From: PALSA-505 sp963702235
Lineage (GTDB): Bacteria > Actinomycetota > Actinomycetes > Streptosporangiales > Streptosporangiaceae
Direction of reading: 5' to 3'
NCBI GenBank assembly: GCA_963702235.1
Contig: CAVPBZ010000026.1
Coordinates: 241,928-305,927, forward strand
DNA: 64,000 nt
Of this stretch, positions 27,248-36,539 are shown piece after piece. The position numbers and the translations under genes are program-made. Numbering within the stretch: the first letter of the stretch is position 1; every line of letters starts with the position of its first letter. The notes below the pieces were generated by a model, which made no database searches, was not told where the DNA came from, and worked only from the letters and a program-made list of their open reading frames with translations.

Positions 27248-28030
27248 GTGCCGAGGCCTGGATTTACCGCGCCAGAAATTAAGAAAGAAGAAGAGCAAGA
27301 TGTTAATAACTGCCGTACTAACCGCGGGCGCCGGGCGGCGCTCGTGAGCCCGAGAGGATCCCGGGGAAGGTTCAGCGGATGGCTGACATCTTTTTCAGGG
27401 ATTATGACCGGATTGGCCGGAATAATGACGAGCGCGGAGACGATCCTCGGGCTGTTCGCGGCGCACCAGTATGCCCAGATACATACGTATCGCCAGCAGG
27501 TCCAGCATCAGACGCGGCAGATCCAGCAGCTGCAGGCACGGCCGGCGGCGACGGTCACGGCCAGCCCGGCGGCGAACAGCGTGTCCGGTGGCGGCGCGCC
27601 GTCGTCGGCGCAGGAGTACCTGTCCAACCAGCAGCCGACCGTCAACGTCGGGAACGCCAACGACCAGGGCACGACGCTGTCCGGCCGGCCCTATCCGAAC
27701 AGCGTCGTCTTCTACTGCTCGGGGCAGTACAACGGCCAGCCCACCGAAGCGTGGGACGTCGGGGGCAAGACCAGCTTCACGGCCGTCGTGGGGATCCCTG
27801 ACGACTCTTCCAATGTCACCGGCGATGTCGGCACGCTGACGTTCACGAGTCAAGACGGGAAGCAGCTCGCCAGGAACGTCACCGTCTCCCTGGGCCACCC
27901 GGCACACGTCTCGCTGAACGTCAGCGGCGTGACCCAGCTGGACATCACGTGTAACGCCACCAATCCGTCAAACAACGGCGTTTCGGTGGGCAGCCTTCAG
28001 GCGGCGCTCGGGGATGCAAGGGTGTTCTGA
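27248..28030 (+). CDS. Membrane-anchored protein with NPCBM-like carbohydrate-binding domain
   Basis: Up to 260 residues. A hydrophobic segment (FSGIMTGLAGIMTSAETILG) is followed by a Gln-rich probable coiled coil (YRQQVQHQTRQIQQLQA) and a Ser/Gly linker. The last ~110 residues resemble the NPCBM/NEW2 beta-sandwich: VGGKTSFTAVVGIPDDSS, VGTLTFTSQDGKQLARNVTV and HVSLNVSGVTQLDITC. Such domains bind sugars on the cell surface. The start is uncertain: GTG 27248 is the longest, GTG 27344 is possible, and a strong ribosome site (AAGAAAGAAGAAGAG) lies before an ATG at 27300 that is one frame off, so a further indel may be present. Confidence 0.65.
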   Translation: MPRPGFTAPEIKKEEEQDVNNCRTNRGRRAALVSPRGSRGRFSGWLTSFSGIMTGLAGIMTSAETILGLFAAHQYAQIHTYRQQVQHQTRQIQQLQARPAATVTASPAANSVSGGGAPSSAQEYLSNQQPTVNVGNANDQGTTLSGRPYPNSVVFYCSGQYNGQPTEAWDVGGKTSFTAVVGIPDDSSNVTGDVGTLTFTSQDGKQLARNVTVSLGHPAHVSLNVSGVTQLDITCNATNPSNNGVSVGSLQAALGDARVF

Positions 28031-28111
28031 TGGTTGTGCCCGTCGCGGCAACGGGCTCTGGCTGTGTCCCATGACGGGGCCCGCGGGACGGCGCTCCGCG
28101 GCCAGGCTCGG

Positions 28112-28483
28112 TCAGTCTGGCCAGTCCAGCTGATGCTCGGGCACGCCCACCGTCATGCCGTACGCCACCGCTTCCGCGCGTCCGGCCGGGTCGCCGCTGC
28201 GGTATCGGAAGATCCTGTCCGCGAACACGACCACATGATCGCTGCCGACCGTGAAGTCCGCGTACCAGCCGCCGTCGGCGAGCAGCGACCGGGCCAGCAG
28301 CAAGGCGATCGTGTCGGCGGCGGCATCGGCGGCCTCGAACTCGAGGATCGTCCACACCGGCGGCTGGTCTGCAGTAACCGACCCGGTGCGGTCCTGCCGG
28401 CTGACCCGCGTCAGTCGCAGGCCGGCAATGCGCAGGTCAGCGCCCAGCTGCAGGCTCTCGGCGAGCAGCGTCCCCCTCAGCAT
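28112..28483 (-). CDS. Hypothetical protein, coupled to the upstream small gene
   Basis: A 123-residue soluble protein with alternating strands and helices (WTILEFEAADAAADTIALLL; GGWYADFTVGSDHVVVFADR). No family recognised. Its ATG lies inside the last codons of the gene at 28477-28776 (GCATGCTGA overlap), so the two are translationally coupled and probably act together. Confidence 0.7.
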   Translation of the reverse strand: MLRGTLLAESLQLGADLRIAGLRLTRVSRQDRTGSVTADQPPVWTILEFEAADAAADTIALLLARSLLADGGWYADFTVGSDHVVVFADRIFRYRSGDPAGRAEAVAYGMTVGVPEHQLDWPD

Positions 28484-28776
28484 GCACCGAGCTTCGCAGC
28501 AGGGTCCGACACTCGCCTGCCGGCGTACCGGTTGCGCAGGGAGACCGCGTCCGCCCCGGAGATGTTATCGGCCTCCACGGCACGCAGTCCCTGGCCGATG
28601 CGCTCGCGCGCATGCCGCAGCAGCGTGAACGAGTGCGTGGCCGGGCTCTCCGCGGCGGCACGCTCCGGGTCGGCCCCGTGCTCTTCGATGAGGTGCGCCT
28701 GCAGGGCAGCGGCGACCTCGTCGGCCGCCTTCAGCGCCTGGCAGATGGCGAGGTCTCGTGCGTTGTCGTCAACCAT
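28477..28776 (-). CDS. Small helical hypothetical protein
   Basis: A 99-residue, mainly helical protein (NARDLAICQALKAADEVAAA; HSFTLLRHARERIGQGLRAV). No family recognised. It is the first gene of a two-gene unit and overlaps the start of the next gene by seven bases. Codon bias is normal for the region, which supports real coding. Confidence 0.68.
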   Translation of the reverse strand: MVDDNARDLAICQALKAADEVAAALQAHLIEEHGADPERAAAESPATHSFTLLRHARERIGQGLRAVEADNISGADAVSLRNRYAGRRVSDPAAKLGAC

Positions 28777-28800
28777 GCCGCCAGTATCGCGCAGATCAGC

Positions 28801-29457
28801 TCACGACCCGGGATGCACCGGGACGGGCGCTGCGGCCGGGCGGTTCAGCCGGGCGTCGATCACCGTGGCGCCGGCCGCCAGCCCCAGCAGCAGCAACGCG
28901 ATCCAGAAGCAGTTGAGTGCGACGTTGCCGTAGCCCAGCGTGGTCACGTCGATGAAGGGATACGGGTACCAGTGCCAGACTGCGCCCCGGATCAGCGTGA
29001 AGGTGATCCAGCAGAGCGGGAACAGCAGCGACAGCCAGGCGATCCGCGCCGAGGTCAGCCTGCGCGGCCCGAACATCAGCCAGCCCACCACCGCGAGGAT
29101 GGGCACGACCGTGTGCACGAGCTGGTTGCCGAACTGGTGCCAGCCCTCCAGGTCGAGCACCCGGGAGAGCGCGACGTGATACACCACGCCGGTGACCGTG
29201 ATGGCGACCAGTCCGATGAGCCGGAAGACCCGGAAGACGGCCGATGACCGGTCCGGCCGCAGCGCCAGCAGCAGCGTAGAGCCGCCGACAATCAGGTTGG
29301 ACTGGATCGTGAAGAAGGCGAAGGTGTTCAGCGCCCGCTCGGTCCCGGTGTGGAACCGGCCGGGAGTCTGGACGGCGGTGTAGACGCTGACCGCGATGCC
29401 GGCCGCTACGCACAGCGCGGTGGCCGCGAACCAGACGCGGGCCCATTTGGCGGACAC
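28801..29457 (-). CDS. Pr6Pr family membrane protein
   Basis: A 218-residue protein with about six membrane segments. Family features: NTFAFFTIQSNLIVGGSTLL, VVYHVALSRVLDLEGWHQFGN and WYPYPFIDVTTLGYGNVALN, matching Pr6Pr (FAR-17a/AIG1-like) membrane proteins, whose function in bacteria is unknown; eukaryotic relatives AIG1/ADTRP hydrolyse fatty-acid esters. GTG at 29455-29457 is chosen over longer starts because the preceding ~33 residues are Gly/Pro-rich and unlike the family. It is divergent from the secreted protein at 29657. Confidence 0.82.
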   Translation of the reverse strand: MSAKWARVWFAATALCVAAGIAVSVYTAVQTPGRFHTGTERALNTFAFFTIQSNLIVGGSTLLLALRPDRSSAVFRVFRLIGLVAITVTGVVYHVALSRVLDLEGWHQFGNQLVHTVVPILAVVGWLMFGPRRLTSARIAWLSLLFPLCWITFTLIRGAVWHWYPYPFIDVTTLGYGNVALNCFWIALLLLGLAAGATVIDARLNRPAAAPVPVHPGS

Positions 29458-29656
29458 ACCCGGATCGTACTGTTCCGCGGGCCGGATGCCTGCTGACCAG
29501 GCCGTGTGCCCGGCCAGATTTCCGCCGCCGGTACCCGGTGGCGGTCCGGGCCCCACGGGCCCATTGCGCTGGCGTTGCCGGGGGTTTAGCGTCAGTTGGG
29601 TCTGGCGGTGAGCTGAGGCTGCCTGAGAACAATTTCGTTCCCAGGGAGGATCAACG

Positions 29657-31445
29657 TTGAGGATTTCGTTTATCCGGACCGGTTTTCTTACGGTAACTGC
29701 TGTGGTAGCGCTGGGAGCCGGCCTGGTCGCCGCTCCCGTGACCGGTCATGTGGTGCCCGCTTCGGCGTCGACGGCTTCGAGCGTGGTCAATGCCCCGGTG
29801 TTCACCCTGCCGCTGACCACGGTCGGGCAGGTCAACCTCGGCGCGCTGGCGAAGTCGGAGCACCGCAACCGGGTGGTGACCCGGCGGCAGGGCGTGCCCA
29901 TCTCCCGGTCGGCCGTGCAGAAGAGCGGCTTCCGGGTGGTGGACCGTGCCCTCACCTCCCGCCGTCCCGCGGGCACGCCCGCGAGCGTGCCCAACCCCCC
30001 CACCACCGCGCTGTCCACCAAGAACGTGCCCGGTGAGACGGGATTCAGCGCTCTGGGCGGGATCCAGCAGGCCCAGACCACCGGCGGGTTCGACCTCGAG
30101 CCACCGGATCAGGGCTTGTGCGCGGGCGGCGGTTACGTAGTGGAGTTCATCAACAATGCGCTAGCCATCTATAACAGGTCCGGGACTCAGCTGCTCGCGC
30201 CGGTCGGGTCAACCGCCGTGTTCCGCCAGCCCACCACCGACTTCTTCTCCGACCCCCGGTGCTACTACGACGCGCCCACCAAGCGCTGGTTCCTGCAGGA
30301 GTTCATCGTCGGGTCGTTCAACTCCGCCGGGAAGCTGGTCACCCCGAGCACCCAGTTCGAAGCGGTGAGCAACACGCAGGACCCCACCGGCAGCTACACC
30401 GTGTACTCATGGAACACCACCGACACCGGCACCGCCAACTGCCCCTGCTTCGGTGACTACGACAACCTGGGCGCCGATGCCAACGGGATTCTACGTCACC
30501 ACCGACGAGTTCGGCATCACGAGCGGCTTCAACGGCGTGATCATCTATGCCATCTCCAAGGCGCTGCTCGAGAACGTCGCCCAGACCGGCATCGTCCCGC
30601 CGGTGTTCGGCTACCGCATCACCCACGACCCGTTTGGCCAGCCGGAGATCATCGCGCCGGCCAGTTCGCCCCCGGGAGCGACGTTCGCCCCGGGCACCGA
30701 GTACTTCGTGGAGTCCAACCCGGACCAGCTCAGCGACAACCACCTGGTGGTCTACGCCCTGAACGACACGTCGCAGCTCAACGGCGTCAGCAGCGGGCCG
30801 CCTGCGCTGTTCCGCACCAGGGTGACCACCGAGGGTTATGCGTTCCCGCCGGATGCCGTGCAGAAGCCCGGGCCGCGGCCGCTGGGGAACGCGTTCCAGG
30901 CCCCCGCGGGCGGCATCCAGGCGGACTTCGACGCGGTGATGGAACCGATGTATACCGGCGGGCAGATCTATGCCCAGCTGGACACCGCGACGACCAGCGG
31001 CAGTGACGCGGTGGACTGGTTCGTCTTCAAGCCGGCGCTGGCCGGGACGACGCTGACGGCCAGCGTGTCCCACCAGGGAGCGGTGGCGGTGAAGGACGCC
31101 AGCCTGCTGTACCCGTACACCACGGTGGACGCGCAGGGAAACGGGTACCTGCTGTTCTCGCTCAGCGGCCCGCATAACTTCCCGAGCCCGGCTTACATCA
31201 GGTACGGCGCGACCGGACCCACCGGCCCGGTGATGGTAGCGACCGCAGGGGCCGCACCCGAAGACAGCTTCACCTGTTACGCGGCGTTCGTCGGCCCGAA
31301 CTTCGGCGGCTGCCGCTGGGGTGACTACTCGATGGGCGCGGTCATGAACGGGCGGGTCTACATGTTGACGGAGATGGTCCCGCAGGGATTCCGCGACACG
31401 CTGACCAACTGGGGCACGTTCATCTGGAGCGCACCCGCGCCCTGA
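29657..31445 (+). pseudogene. Large secreted protein of unknown function, one frameshift
   Basis: A TTG start with AGGGAGGA six bases upstream gives a clear signal peptide (FLTVTAVVALGAGLVAAPVTG). The product continues through DLEPPDQGLCAGGGYVVEFI and CYYDAPTKRWFLQEFIVGSF to CPCFGDYDNLGADANG. The frame then breaks at the GGG of 30485-30487; removing one G joins ADANG to FYVTTDEFGITSGFNGVIIY. The second half runs to 31445, ending LTNWGTFIWSAPAP. The ~595-residue whole has strand-rich, repeated 'DxxYN / YxxxDxxxxRW' blocks suggestive of a beta-propeller-like secreted protein. No named family assigned. Error or decay cannot be separated. Confidence 0.75.
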
Positions 31446-31461
31446 TCACCCCGTAGTCATA

Positions 31462-31502
31462 CCGTCGGGCACAGGCGAACTCGCGGCGCCTGTGCCCGAC
31501 GG
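31462..31502. terminator. Strong bidirectional terminator hairpin
   Basis: Arms CCGTCGGGCACAGGCG (31462-31477) and CGCCTGTGCCCGACGG (31487-31502) are perfect over 16 bp with a 9-base loop. It sits between the convergent secreted-protein gene (stop 31445) and the DUF421 gene (stop 31522) and should end transcription from both sides. Confidence 0.85.
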
Positions 31503-31521
31503 CTGCGTGACGGCTGCCGCG

Positions 31522-32080
31522 TCAGCGGGACGCGGTGAGCAGGTCCTCGATCCGGCGCAGCCGGCGGGTCAGCTCGGCGACGTCGTCCTTGGTGGCGCTC
31601 TGCTCGCCGGGTTTGAGGGTGAGCACGAGCTGGCCGGCGCTCCAGGCGCCCGCTGCCGATCTCGGAGACGTCGTCGCCGTTCTGCAGCCGCACCGCGTGG
31701 TCAAGCTCACCGCGCCGGATGCCGAGCCGGCGTAGCACCGGGGCGATGGCGTGGCCGTCGCTGACCACGGTGGTGGCGCGGCCCTCGAGGATCCGCTCGG
31801 CGGCGGGGCTGACCACGGTCAGCCGGTTGATGCCGGCGTTGACGGCGACGAGCGTGATGGCGCCGACGGCGCCGCCGGTCAGCGAGCTGTCGTTGCCGAT
31901 GATCGCGTTCTGCAGCACGTTGGACAGCAGGAACAGCACGATGAAGTCGAACGTGTTCATGCTCGCCATCCCGCGCTTGCCGGTGAGCCGGAACAGCACG
32001 GCGACTAGGGCGTAAACGAGCACCGTGCGCAGGATCTTCTCCGCCACCGGGATCTGCTCGACGAACATGGCATGCCACAC
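31522..32080 (-). pseudogene. DUF421 (YetF-like) membrane protein, one frameshift
   Basis: Three N-terminal membrane segments (ILRTVLVYALVAVLFRLTG; FDFIVLFLLSNVLQNAIIG; GAVGAITLVAVNAGINRLTV) and the DUF421 C-terminal fold (RATTVVSDGHAIAPVLRRLG, GDDVSEIGSGRLE) are in one frame. The end of the protein (GQLVLTLKPGEQSATKDDVA then ELTRRLRRIEDLLTASR) continues one frame away. Removing one base near 31638-31645 joins them into a ~185-residue protein typical of the family. DUF421 proteins are membrane proteins linked to spore or stress functions in Bacillus. It lies 10 bp after the cyclase gene and shares its transcript. Confidence 0.83.
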
Positions 32081-32090
32081 GGCGCTCTCC

Positions 32091-33017
32091 TCACAAGATC
32101 GCGATCGGGTTGACCGGGGATCCGGTCGCCCCGGGCAGCCGGAGCGGGGCGATCACGCACAGGAACGACCACCGCCCTGCCGCCTCGCACACCGGAGCCA
32201 GGTCCTCGAACTGCAGGTAGTCGAGCAGGTGCATGCCCAGCGCGTTGATCGCCAGCACGTGCACGGGGAACGCGACACCCGCAACCCCACTGGGCGCCGT
32301 GTCGCTGTTACTGTCGCAGCCCAGCGCTGCGACCTCGCGCTCGGCCAGGTACTCCATCGCGTGCGGGTGCAGTCCCGCCCGTGACCGCGCGACGTCCCAC
32401 GGCCCGAGCTCGGTGCGCCGCCGCCGGTGGCCGACCCGGACGAACAGCACGTCACCTGGGCCGACGCGCACCTGCTGCGCCGCCTCCGCCGCGGCTAGCT
32501 CGGCCGCGGTCACGTGATCGCCCGGCTCCACCCACCGGGTGCCGCGCAGCCGCGGGATGTCCAGCAGCACCCCGCGCCCGACGATGCCGTCATGCGCGTC
32601 ATCGACCGACAGCACGCTCGCTCCCTGCGAGGTGACCGTGCCCGGCGGGACGCCGTTGTACAGCGCGCCGTCGTGGCTGACGTGGCACAGCGCGTCGATG
32701 TGGCTGTCCACGTCGCCGTGCACGTTCATCACCAGATGGTCGGCCGCGAACGACAGCCCGGGCACGGGGGAGGGGTCGCCGGGCAGGTGCTTCATGTGCC
32801 GCTGGCCCGGCTCGGGATTGTCCGGTCCGCTAGCCGCCAGCGGAGCGGCCAGCGTCACGGTCCGGCCCAGCCTGACCTCTCCCGCCGCGGCGGCCAGCCG
32901 GGCGGCCGTGACGTGGTTCAGCGCGCCGCGGCGGTCACCGGCGCCCCAAGGCACGCGGTCGCGCAGCCGGGCATAGAGCTCGGCGAACTCAGCACTGGTC
33001 AGTGCGGGTGGTCCCAT
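32091..33017 (-). CDS. Cyclase-family (kynurenine-formamidase-like) metal-dependent hydrolase
   Basis: A 308-residue protein. The metal-site motif HGDVDSHIDALCHV matches the H-x-[T/D]-H-x-D-x3-H pattern of the cyclase family (PF04199), which includes KynB, isatin hydrolase and polyketide cyclase-like enzymes. Other family blocks are GVLLDIPRLRG, GDVLFVRVGHR and LGMHLLDYLQFEDLAPVC. The usual role is Mn/Zn-dependent amide or ring hydrolysis; the substrate is unknown. The ATG at 33015-33017 follows GAGGAG closely; a GTG at 33030-33032 is an alternative. The DUF421 gene follows 10 bp downstream. Confidence 0.86.
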   Translation of the reverse strand: MGPPALTSAEFAELYARLRDRVPWGAGDRRGALNHVTAARLAAAAGEVRLGRTVTLAAPLAASGPDNPEPGQRHMKHLPGDPSPVPGLSFAADHLVMNVHGDVDSHIDALCHVSHDGALYNGVPPGTVTSQGASVLSVDDAHDGIVGRGVLLDIPRLRGTRWVEPGDHVTAAELAAAEAAQQVRVGPGDVLFVRVGHRRRRTELGPWDVARSRAGLHPHAMEYLAEREVAALGCDSNSDTAPSGVAGVAFPVHVLAINALGMHLLDYLQFEDLAPVCEAAGRWSFLCVIAPLRLPGATGSPVNPIAIL

Positions 33018-33105
33018 CGGCTCCTCGCCCACTCCGGGTCCTCAGCTGTCTTCCGGGGTCGTGACCTCTGACATGCCTCTCCTTTTCCGGGTCCGCTGCT
33101 GACGG

Positions 33106-33468
33106 CTAGGCCGACCTCAGGCTCGCCCGCTTGTCCAGGCGCTGCAGCAGGTCGTGCGCCACGAGCTCGATCTCCTTGTGCCGCCACTGCGCGGCCCGGT
33201 AGTGACAGGCGATGATCCCCATCCGGTGGACCCGGCGGAAATCCCCGTAGACGAACGCGTACCTGGCCTTCGTCTCGTCGCTGGCGCCGTCGGTCAGGCC
33301 GAGATGCCACTGGGCGTACTCCTGCCACGAATGCGACTTCAGGAAGGCGTTCTCCTCGCTGGTACCGGGCTGGACCTTGCCCCACTCGCTGTCCAGCACG
33401 TACTGACGGCTGTCGATGAGCTGCTCCGCCCGCGTGACGGCGCTCGGGTTCACCGAGTACGAGGCCAT
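33106..33468 (-). CDS. Conserved actinobacterial hypothetical protein
   Basis: A 120-residue protein starting MASYSVNPSAVTRAEQLIDS. The block SHSWQEYAQWHLGLTDGASD followed by ETKARYAFVYGDFRRVHRMG and ACHYRAAQWRHKEIELVAHD is the sort of dense, charged and aromatic sequence seen in a widespread but uncharacterised actinobacterial protein. No domain name or activity can be given. The internal ATG at 33466-33468 is chosen because the longer reading adds an Arg/Ser-rich out-of-character leader. It lies between YjbR-like and cyclase genes on the same strand. Confidence 0.75.
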   Translation of the reverse strand: MASYSVNPSAVTRAEQLIDSRQYVLDSEWGKVQPGTSEENAFLKSHSWQEYAQWHLGLTDGASDETKARYAFVYGDFRRVHRMGIIACHYRAAQWRHKEIELVAHDLLQRLDKRASLRSA

Positions 33469-33496
33469 CACAGCATTCTGCCCGGCGCGGCGGTGT

Positions 33497-33883
33497 TCAC
33501 TGCCTGAGGTACTGGTCCGCGAGCCTGGGCGGCGCGCACGCCAGCCAGCCATCGGTGATCGCTTCCCGCAGTGCCTTCCTGGTGACCGTGTTCAGCTGGA
33601 TGAGAACGGCCGAGAACCCGTCGAAGTGCTGGATCGTGAAAATGGCTCCCGGCTGCGCGGCGAGCACCGCCTCCTTCTCGCCGAGATCGGCCACCCGGAC
33701 CGCGAGGATCGGTCCCTCCGGCGGGGTCTGCTCGCCGAACCGCTTGAGGTCTGCCTTGCTGAACGGCCGCTCCCACGCGAAGCCTTTCCCGGCGACGAAC
33801 CAGGTGCGGCTGCCATGACGCTCGCCTTCGGTGACCTCGGGCAGCGCCAGGGCCAACCGGGCCGCGTCCTTAAGGGTCATCAT
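33497..33883 (-). CDS. MmcQ/YjbR family protein
   Basis: A 128-residue protein with the YjbR-like double-wing fold signatures: ARLALALPEVTEGERHGSRT, WFVAGKGFAWERPFSKADL and DGWLACAPPRLADQYL (R/K in place of the usual P-x-x-L). Members are small, cytoplasmic and predicted to bind DNA, with no proven function. The ATG at 33881-33883 (MMTLKDAA) is favoured over a longer form. Upstream is the divergent epimerase-like gene at 33964. Confidence 0.86.
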   Translation of the reverse strand: MMTLKDAARLALALPEVTEGERHGSRTWFVAGKGFAWERPFSKADLKRFGEQTPPEGPILAVRVADLGEKEAVLAAQPGAIFTIQHFDGFSAVLIQLNTVTRKALREAITDGWLACAPPRLADQYLRQ

Positions 33884-33963
33884 TCCCGGTACGGTACCCG
33901 GGGACGCTGACACCGGGCAGGCAAGCTCACGGGCCCGACGTCCCGGGCAGGACGGGAGACGCC

Positions 33964-34965
33964 GTGGTGAACGTGGTGATCACCGGCGCGGCCGGCTTTC
34001 TGGGCTCGCGCCTGGCCAGGGAACTGCTGGCGGCCGGCTCGCTCGCGGTGGCAGGCGGCGGCAGCAGCCGGCTGTCCCGGCTGATGCTGGCGGACCAGGC
34101 GCCGGTCGCCGCGGATCTCGCCGCGGACGGCCGGGTGGCTGCGGTCGGTGCCGATCTCGCCGACCTGCTGGGCTCCCCAGGCGCAGCGGGGGAGATGCTG
34201 GCCGGCGCAGACGTGATCTTCCATCTCGCCGCGGCGGTCAGCGGGGAATGCGAGGCCGACTTTGACCTCGGCATGCGGGCGAACCTGCGCGTCACCGAGG
34301 CGCTGCTGGCCGGCTGCCGCGCGCTCGGGACGACCCCGGTCGTGGTGTTCGCCAGTTCCGTCGCTGTCTTCGGCGGCTCCGCCGAGCACCCGCTCCCGGC
34401 GGTAGTTGACGACCACACCCTGCCCAACCCGCAGTCCAGCTACGGCGTGCAGAAGTTCATCGCCGAGCAGTTGCTGGCCGACTACACCCGCAAGGGGTTC
34501 GTGCGGGGCCGGGCCGTCCGGCTGATGACCGTCAGCGTGCGCCCGGGGCGGCCTAACCGGGCGGCGTCGAGCTTCCTGTCGGGCATCATCCGCGAGCCGC
34601 TGGCCGGCCAGCGCGCCATCTGCCCGGTGCCGGCGCAGACCGCGGTGGCTCTTGCTTCCCCGGCCCGCGCCATCGACGGGCTGCTGCGCGCGGCCACCTC
34701 GTCCGAGCAGGCCTGGGGCGGCCGTACCGCGGTCACCCTGCCCGCGCTCACCGTGACCATCGCCGACATGGTCGCGGCGCTCGAGCGGGTGGCCGGGCCC
34801 GACGCGGCCGCGCTCATCGACTGGGTCCCCGACCCGGCGGTGGCCGGGCTCGTGACCGGCTGGCCCGCCAGGATCCGGGCCGGCCGCGCGGCCCGGCTGG
34901 GCCTGCACCCGGACCCGGATTTCGACTCCGTCATCAGGATGCACCTGGCCGAGGCGGGGGCGTGA
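33964..34965 (+). CDS. denD: D-erythronate-dehydrogenase-like NAD-dependent SDR
   Basis: A 333-residue extended short-chain dehydrogenase. NAD-binding motif TGAAGFLGSRLARELL is at residues 7-22, HLAAAVSGECEADFDLGMRA follows, then VFASSVAVFGG, and the catalytic YGVQK (Y-x3-K). The combination AAVSGExExDFDxGxxxN is characteristic of DenD, which starts D-erythronate catabolism by oxidation at C2 (known in Pectobacterium and Cupriavidus). The partner genes (denD usually sits with otnK/otnC-type kinase and decarboxylase) are not present, so the pathway is unproven here. GTG at 33964 is used; the second GTG is equally possible. Confidence 0.78.
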   Translation: MVNVVITGAAGFLGSRLARELLAAGSLAVAGGGSSRLSRLMLADQAPVAADLAADGRVAAVGADLADLLGSPGAAGEMLAGADVIFHLAAAVSGECEADFDLGMRANLRVTEALLAGCRALGTTPVVVFASSVAVFGGSAEHPLPAVVDDHTLPNPQSSYGVQKFIAEQLLADYTRKGFVRGRAVRLMTVSVRPGRPNRAASSFLSGIIREPLAGQRAICPVPAQTAVALASPARAIDGLLRAATSSEQAWGGRTAVTLPALTVTIADMVAALERVAGPDAAALIDWVPDPAVAGLVTGWPARIRAGRAARLGLHPDPDFDSVIRMHLAEAGA

Positions 34966-34976
34966 CCACGGCGCGG

Positions 34977-36075
34977 TCAGCCTGCCGGTGGCGGGGCCGC
35001 GCCGCCGGGTGCGACCAGCGCGGCGAAAATGTCGCGGACCTGATCCGGCGGCAGCGCGCAGGTGGCGTCGCCGACGGACAGTTCCACCCGCTGCACGGCA
35101 GGATCGGCCGTGGTCATGGCGTCCGGCCAGACCCAGAATCCGCTGCTCGGCAGCAAGCTGGCGGGCAGCGGCGGCGTAGCCGCCGGGCGTCGTGGCCAGC
35201 AGCAGGTGCATCATCGGGGCCTGGGGCGGGTCGGGCACGACCCGCACCCCCGTGACATCGCAGAGCCCGGCCGCGATCGCCCGGGCGTGGCTGAGATAGG
35301 CGGGCATCAGCGGCAGCCGGCGCCGCAAGCAGCTGAGCGCCGACGCGGCGTTCGGCCACATGCCGAACAACGTGCCGCCCATCCGCTTCCGCCACTCCCG
35401 TACCTCGGCGACGACGTCCGCGGGACCAGCCACGCAGCAGCCGGGCAGCGCGCCGATGCCCTTGTAGAACGACACGTACACGGTGTCGAAGAGCGCCGCG
35501 ATCTGGTCGGGCGGCCTGCCGTAGCCGGCGGCTGACTCCCACAGCCGGGCACCGTCGAGGTGCGCGGCCGCCCCGTGGCTGCTGGCCCACTGAACCTGAG
35601 CCTGCAGATCGTCCCAGTCCGGCTGCTGACCGCCGAGGTCGCGCTGCGGCAGTTCGATCAGCAGCGCCGCGGCCGGCTCGGCGATCCCGGTCAGGTCGTC
35701 CAGGGTAATCAGCCGGTCCGGAGCACCCGCCGGGCGGCCGGTCAGTCCGTGCAGGCGCTGGTGCGCCTGCCCCTCGTGCCGGTCCAGGTGACACATCGGG
35801 TGGAAGATGACGGTTCGTCGCTGCCGCCGGTCGGCGTGTACCCGCAGCACCGACTGCTGGGCCATCGTGCCGCTGGGCAGGAACGCCGCCGCGGACTTGC
35901 CCAGCAGCCCGGCGACCTCCGCCTCCAGCTCGGCGACAACGCCGCCCTCGCCGTAACGGTCGGGGATCGTGCCGGCGGGAATGCTGGCCAGCAGGCCGGC
36001 CGCGGTCACCGGGCCGTGGCCGGACAGGAAGTGCGTGCACTGGTCGCGGAGCGCGGCCTCGTCGGCGGTCACCAC
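34977..36075 (-). pseudogene. Low-specificity threonine aldolase (beta-eliminating lyase family), one frameshift
   Basis: PLP-dependent fold type I enzyme cleaving threonine-type beta-hydroxy amino acids. Features: FLPSGTMAQQSVLRVHADRR, HLDGARLWESAAGYG and the PLP lysine in VYVSFYKGIGALPG. The main frame holds to AAARQLAAEQ; then one extra base near 35140-35143 shifts the end. In the third frame GFWVWPDAMTTADPAVQRVE and LSVGDATCALP continue to a stop at 34977-34979. The joined protein is ~365 residues, normal for the family. The start overlaps the cyanase stop by seven bases, so the two are translationally coupled. Sequencing error is plausible. Confidence 0.83.
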
Positions 36076-36509
36076 TGGTAGGGGAGGAACTTTCCGTCCA
36101 GCGTCATGACGACCCTGTCCCCGGCCGGGTCGGGCACCCGCTGGATGTCGAAGCGGAAGTTGATCGCGCTCATGATCCCGTCGCCGAATTCCTCGTGGAT
36201 GAGTTCCTTGATCGTCGGTCCGTAGACGTGCACCACCTCGTAGAACCGGTAGATGGTCGGGTCCGTCGGCACGCTGGCGTCCAGCGCTCCGCGGGTGGGC
36301 TGCAGCTGCAGCGCGCGCTGGGCCTCATCATCCAGATCCAGCACCGACCCGGCCGCCGCGGCTTCGGCCGCGGTCATCGGCTGCTGGCCGAGCAGAGCGG
36401 AGGTCGTCCAGGCGACCGGGCGCTGGACTGCCTCGGCCAGCTGCGCCCAGGTCACGCCCAGCCGCGTCTTCGCTTCCCTGACTGCCTCTGCGGCCTCTTT
36501 CTTGGTCAT
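36069..36509 (-). CDS. cynS: Cyanate hydratase (cyanase)
   Basis: A 146-residue protein of exactly the expected size. The N-terminal helix-turn-helix-like domain includes TWAQLAEAVQRPVAWTTSAL and the C-terminal domain has the catalytic trio: Arg and Glu in IYRFYEVVHVYG and Ser in MSAINFRFD, matching R96, E99 and S122 of E. coli. It converts cyanate and bicarbonate to ammonia and CO2. No carbonic anhydrase or cynT is adjacent. Its last codons overlap the threonine aldolase start, an unusual partnership. Confidence 0.95.
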   Translation of the reverse strand: MTKKEAAEAVREAKTRLGVTWAQLAEAVQRPVAWTTSALLGQQPMTAAEAAAAGSVLDLDDEAQRALQLQPTRGALDASVPTDPTIYRFYEVVHVYGPTIKELIHEEFGDGIMSAINFRFDIQRVPDPAGDRVVMTLDGKFLPYQW

Positions 36510-36539
36510 CCTCGCGTTCCTCCTGGCTCGGTCCTACGT

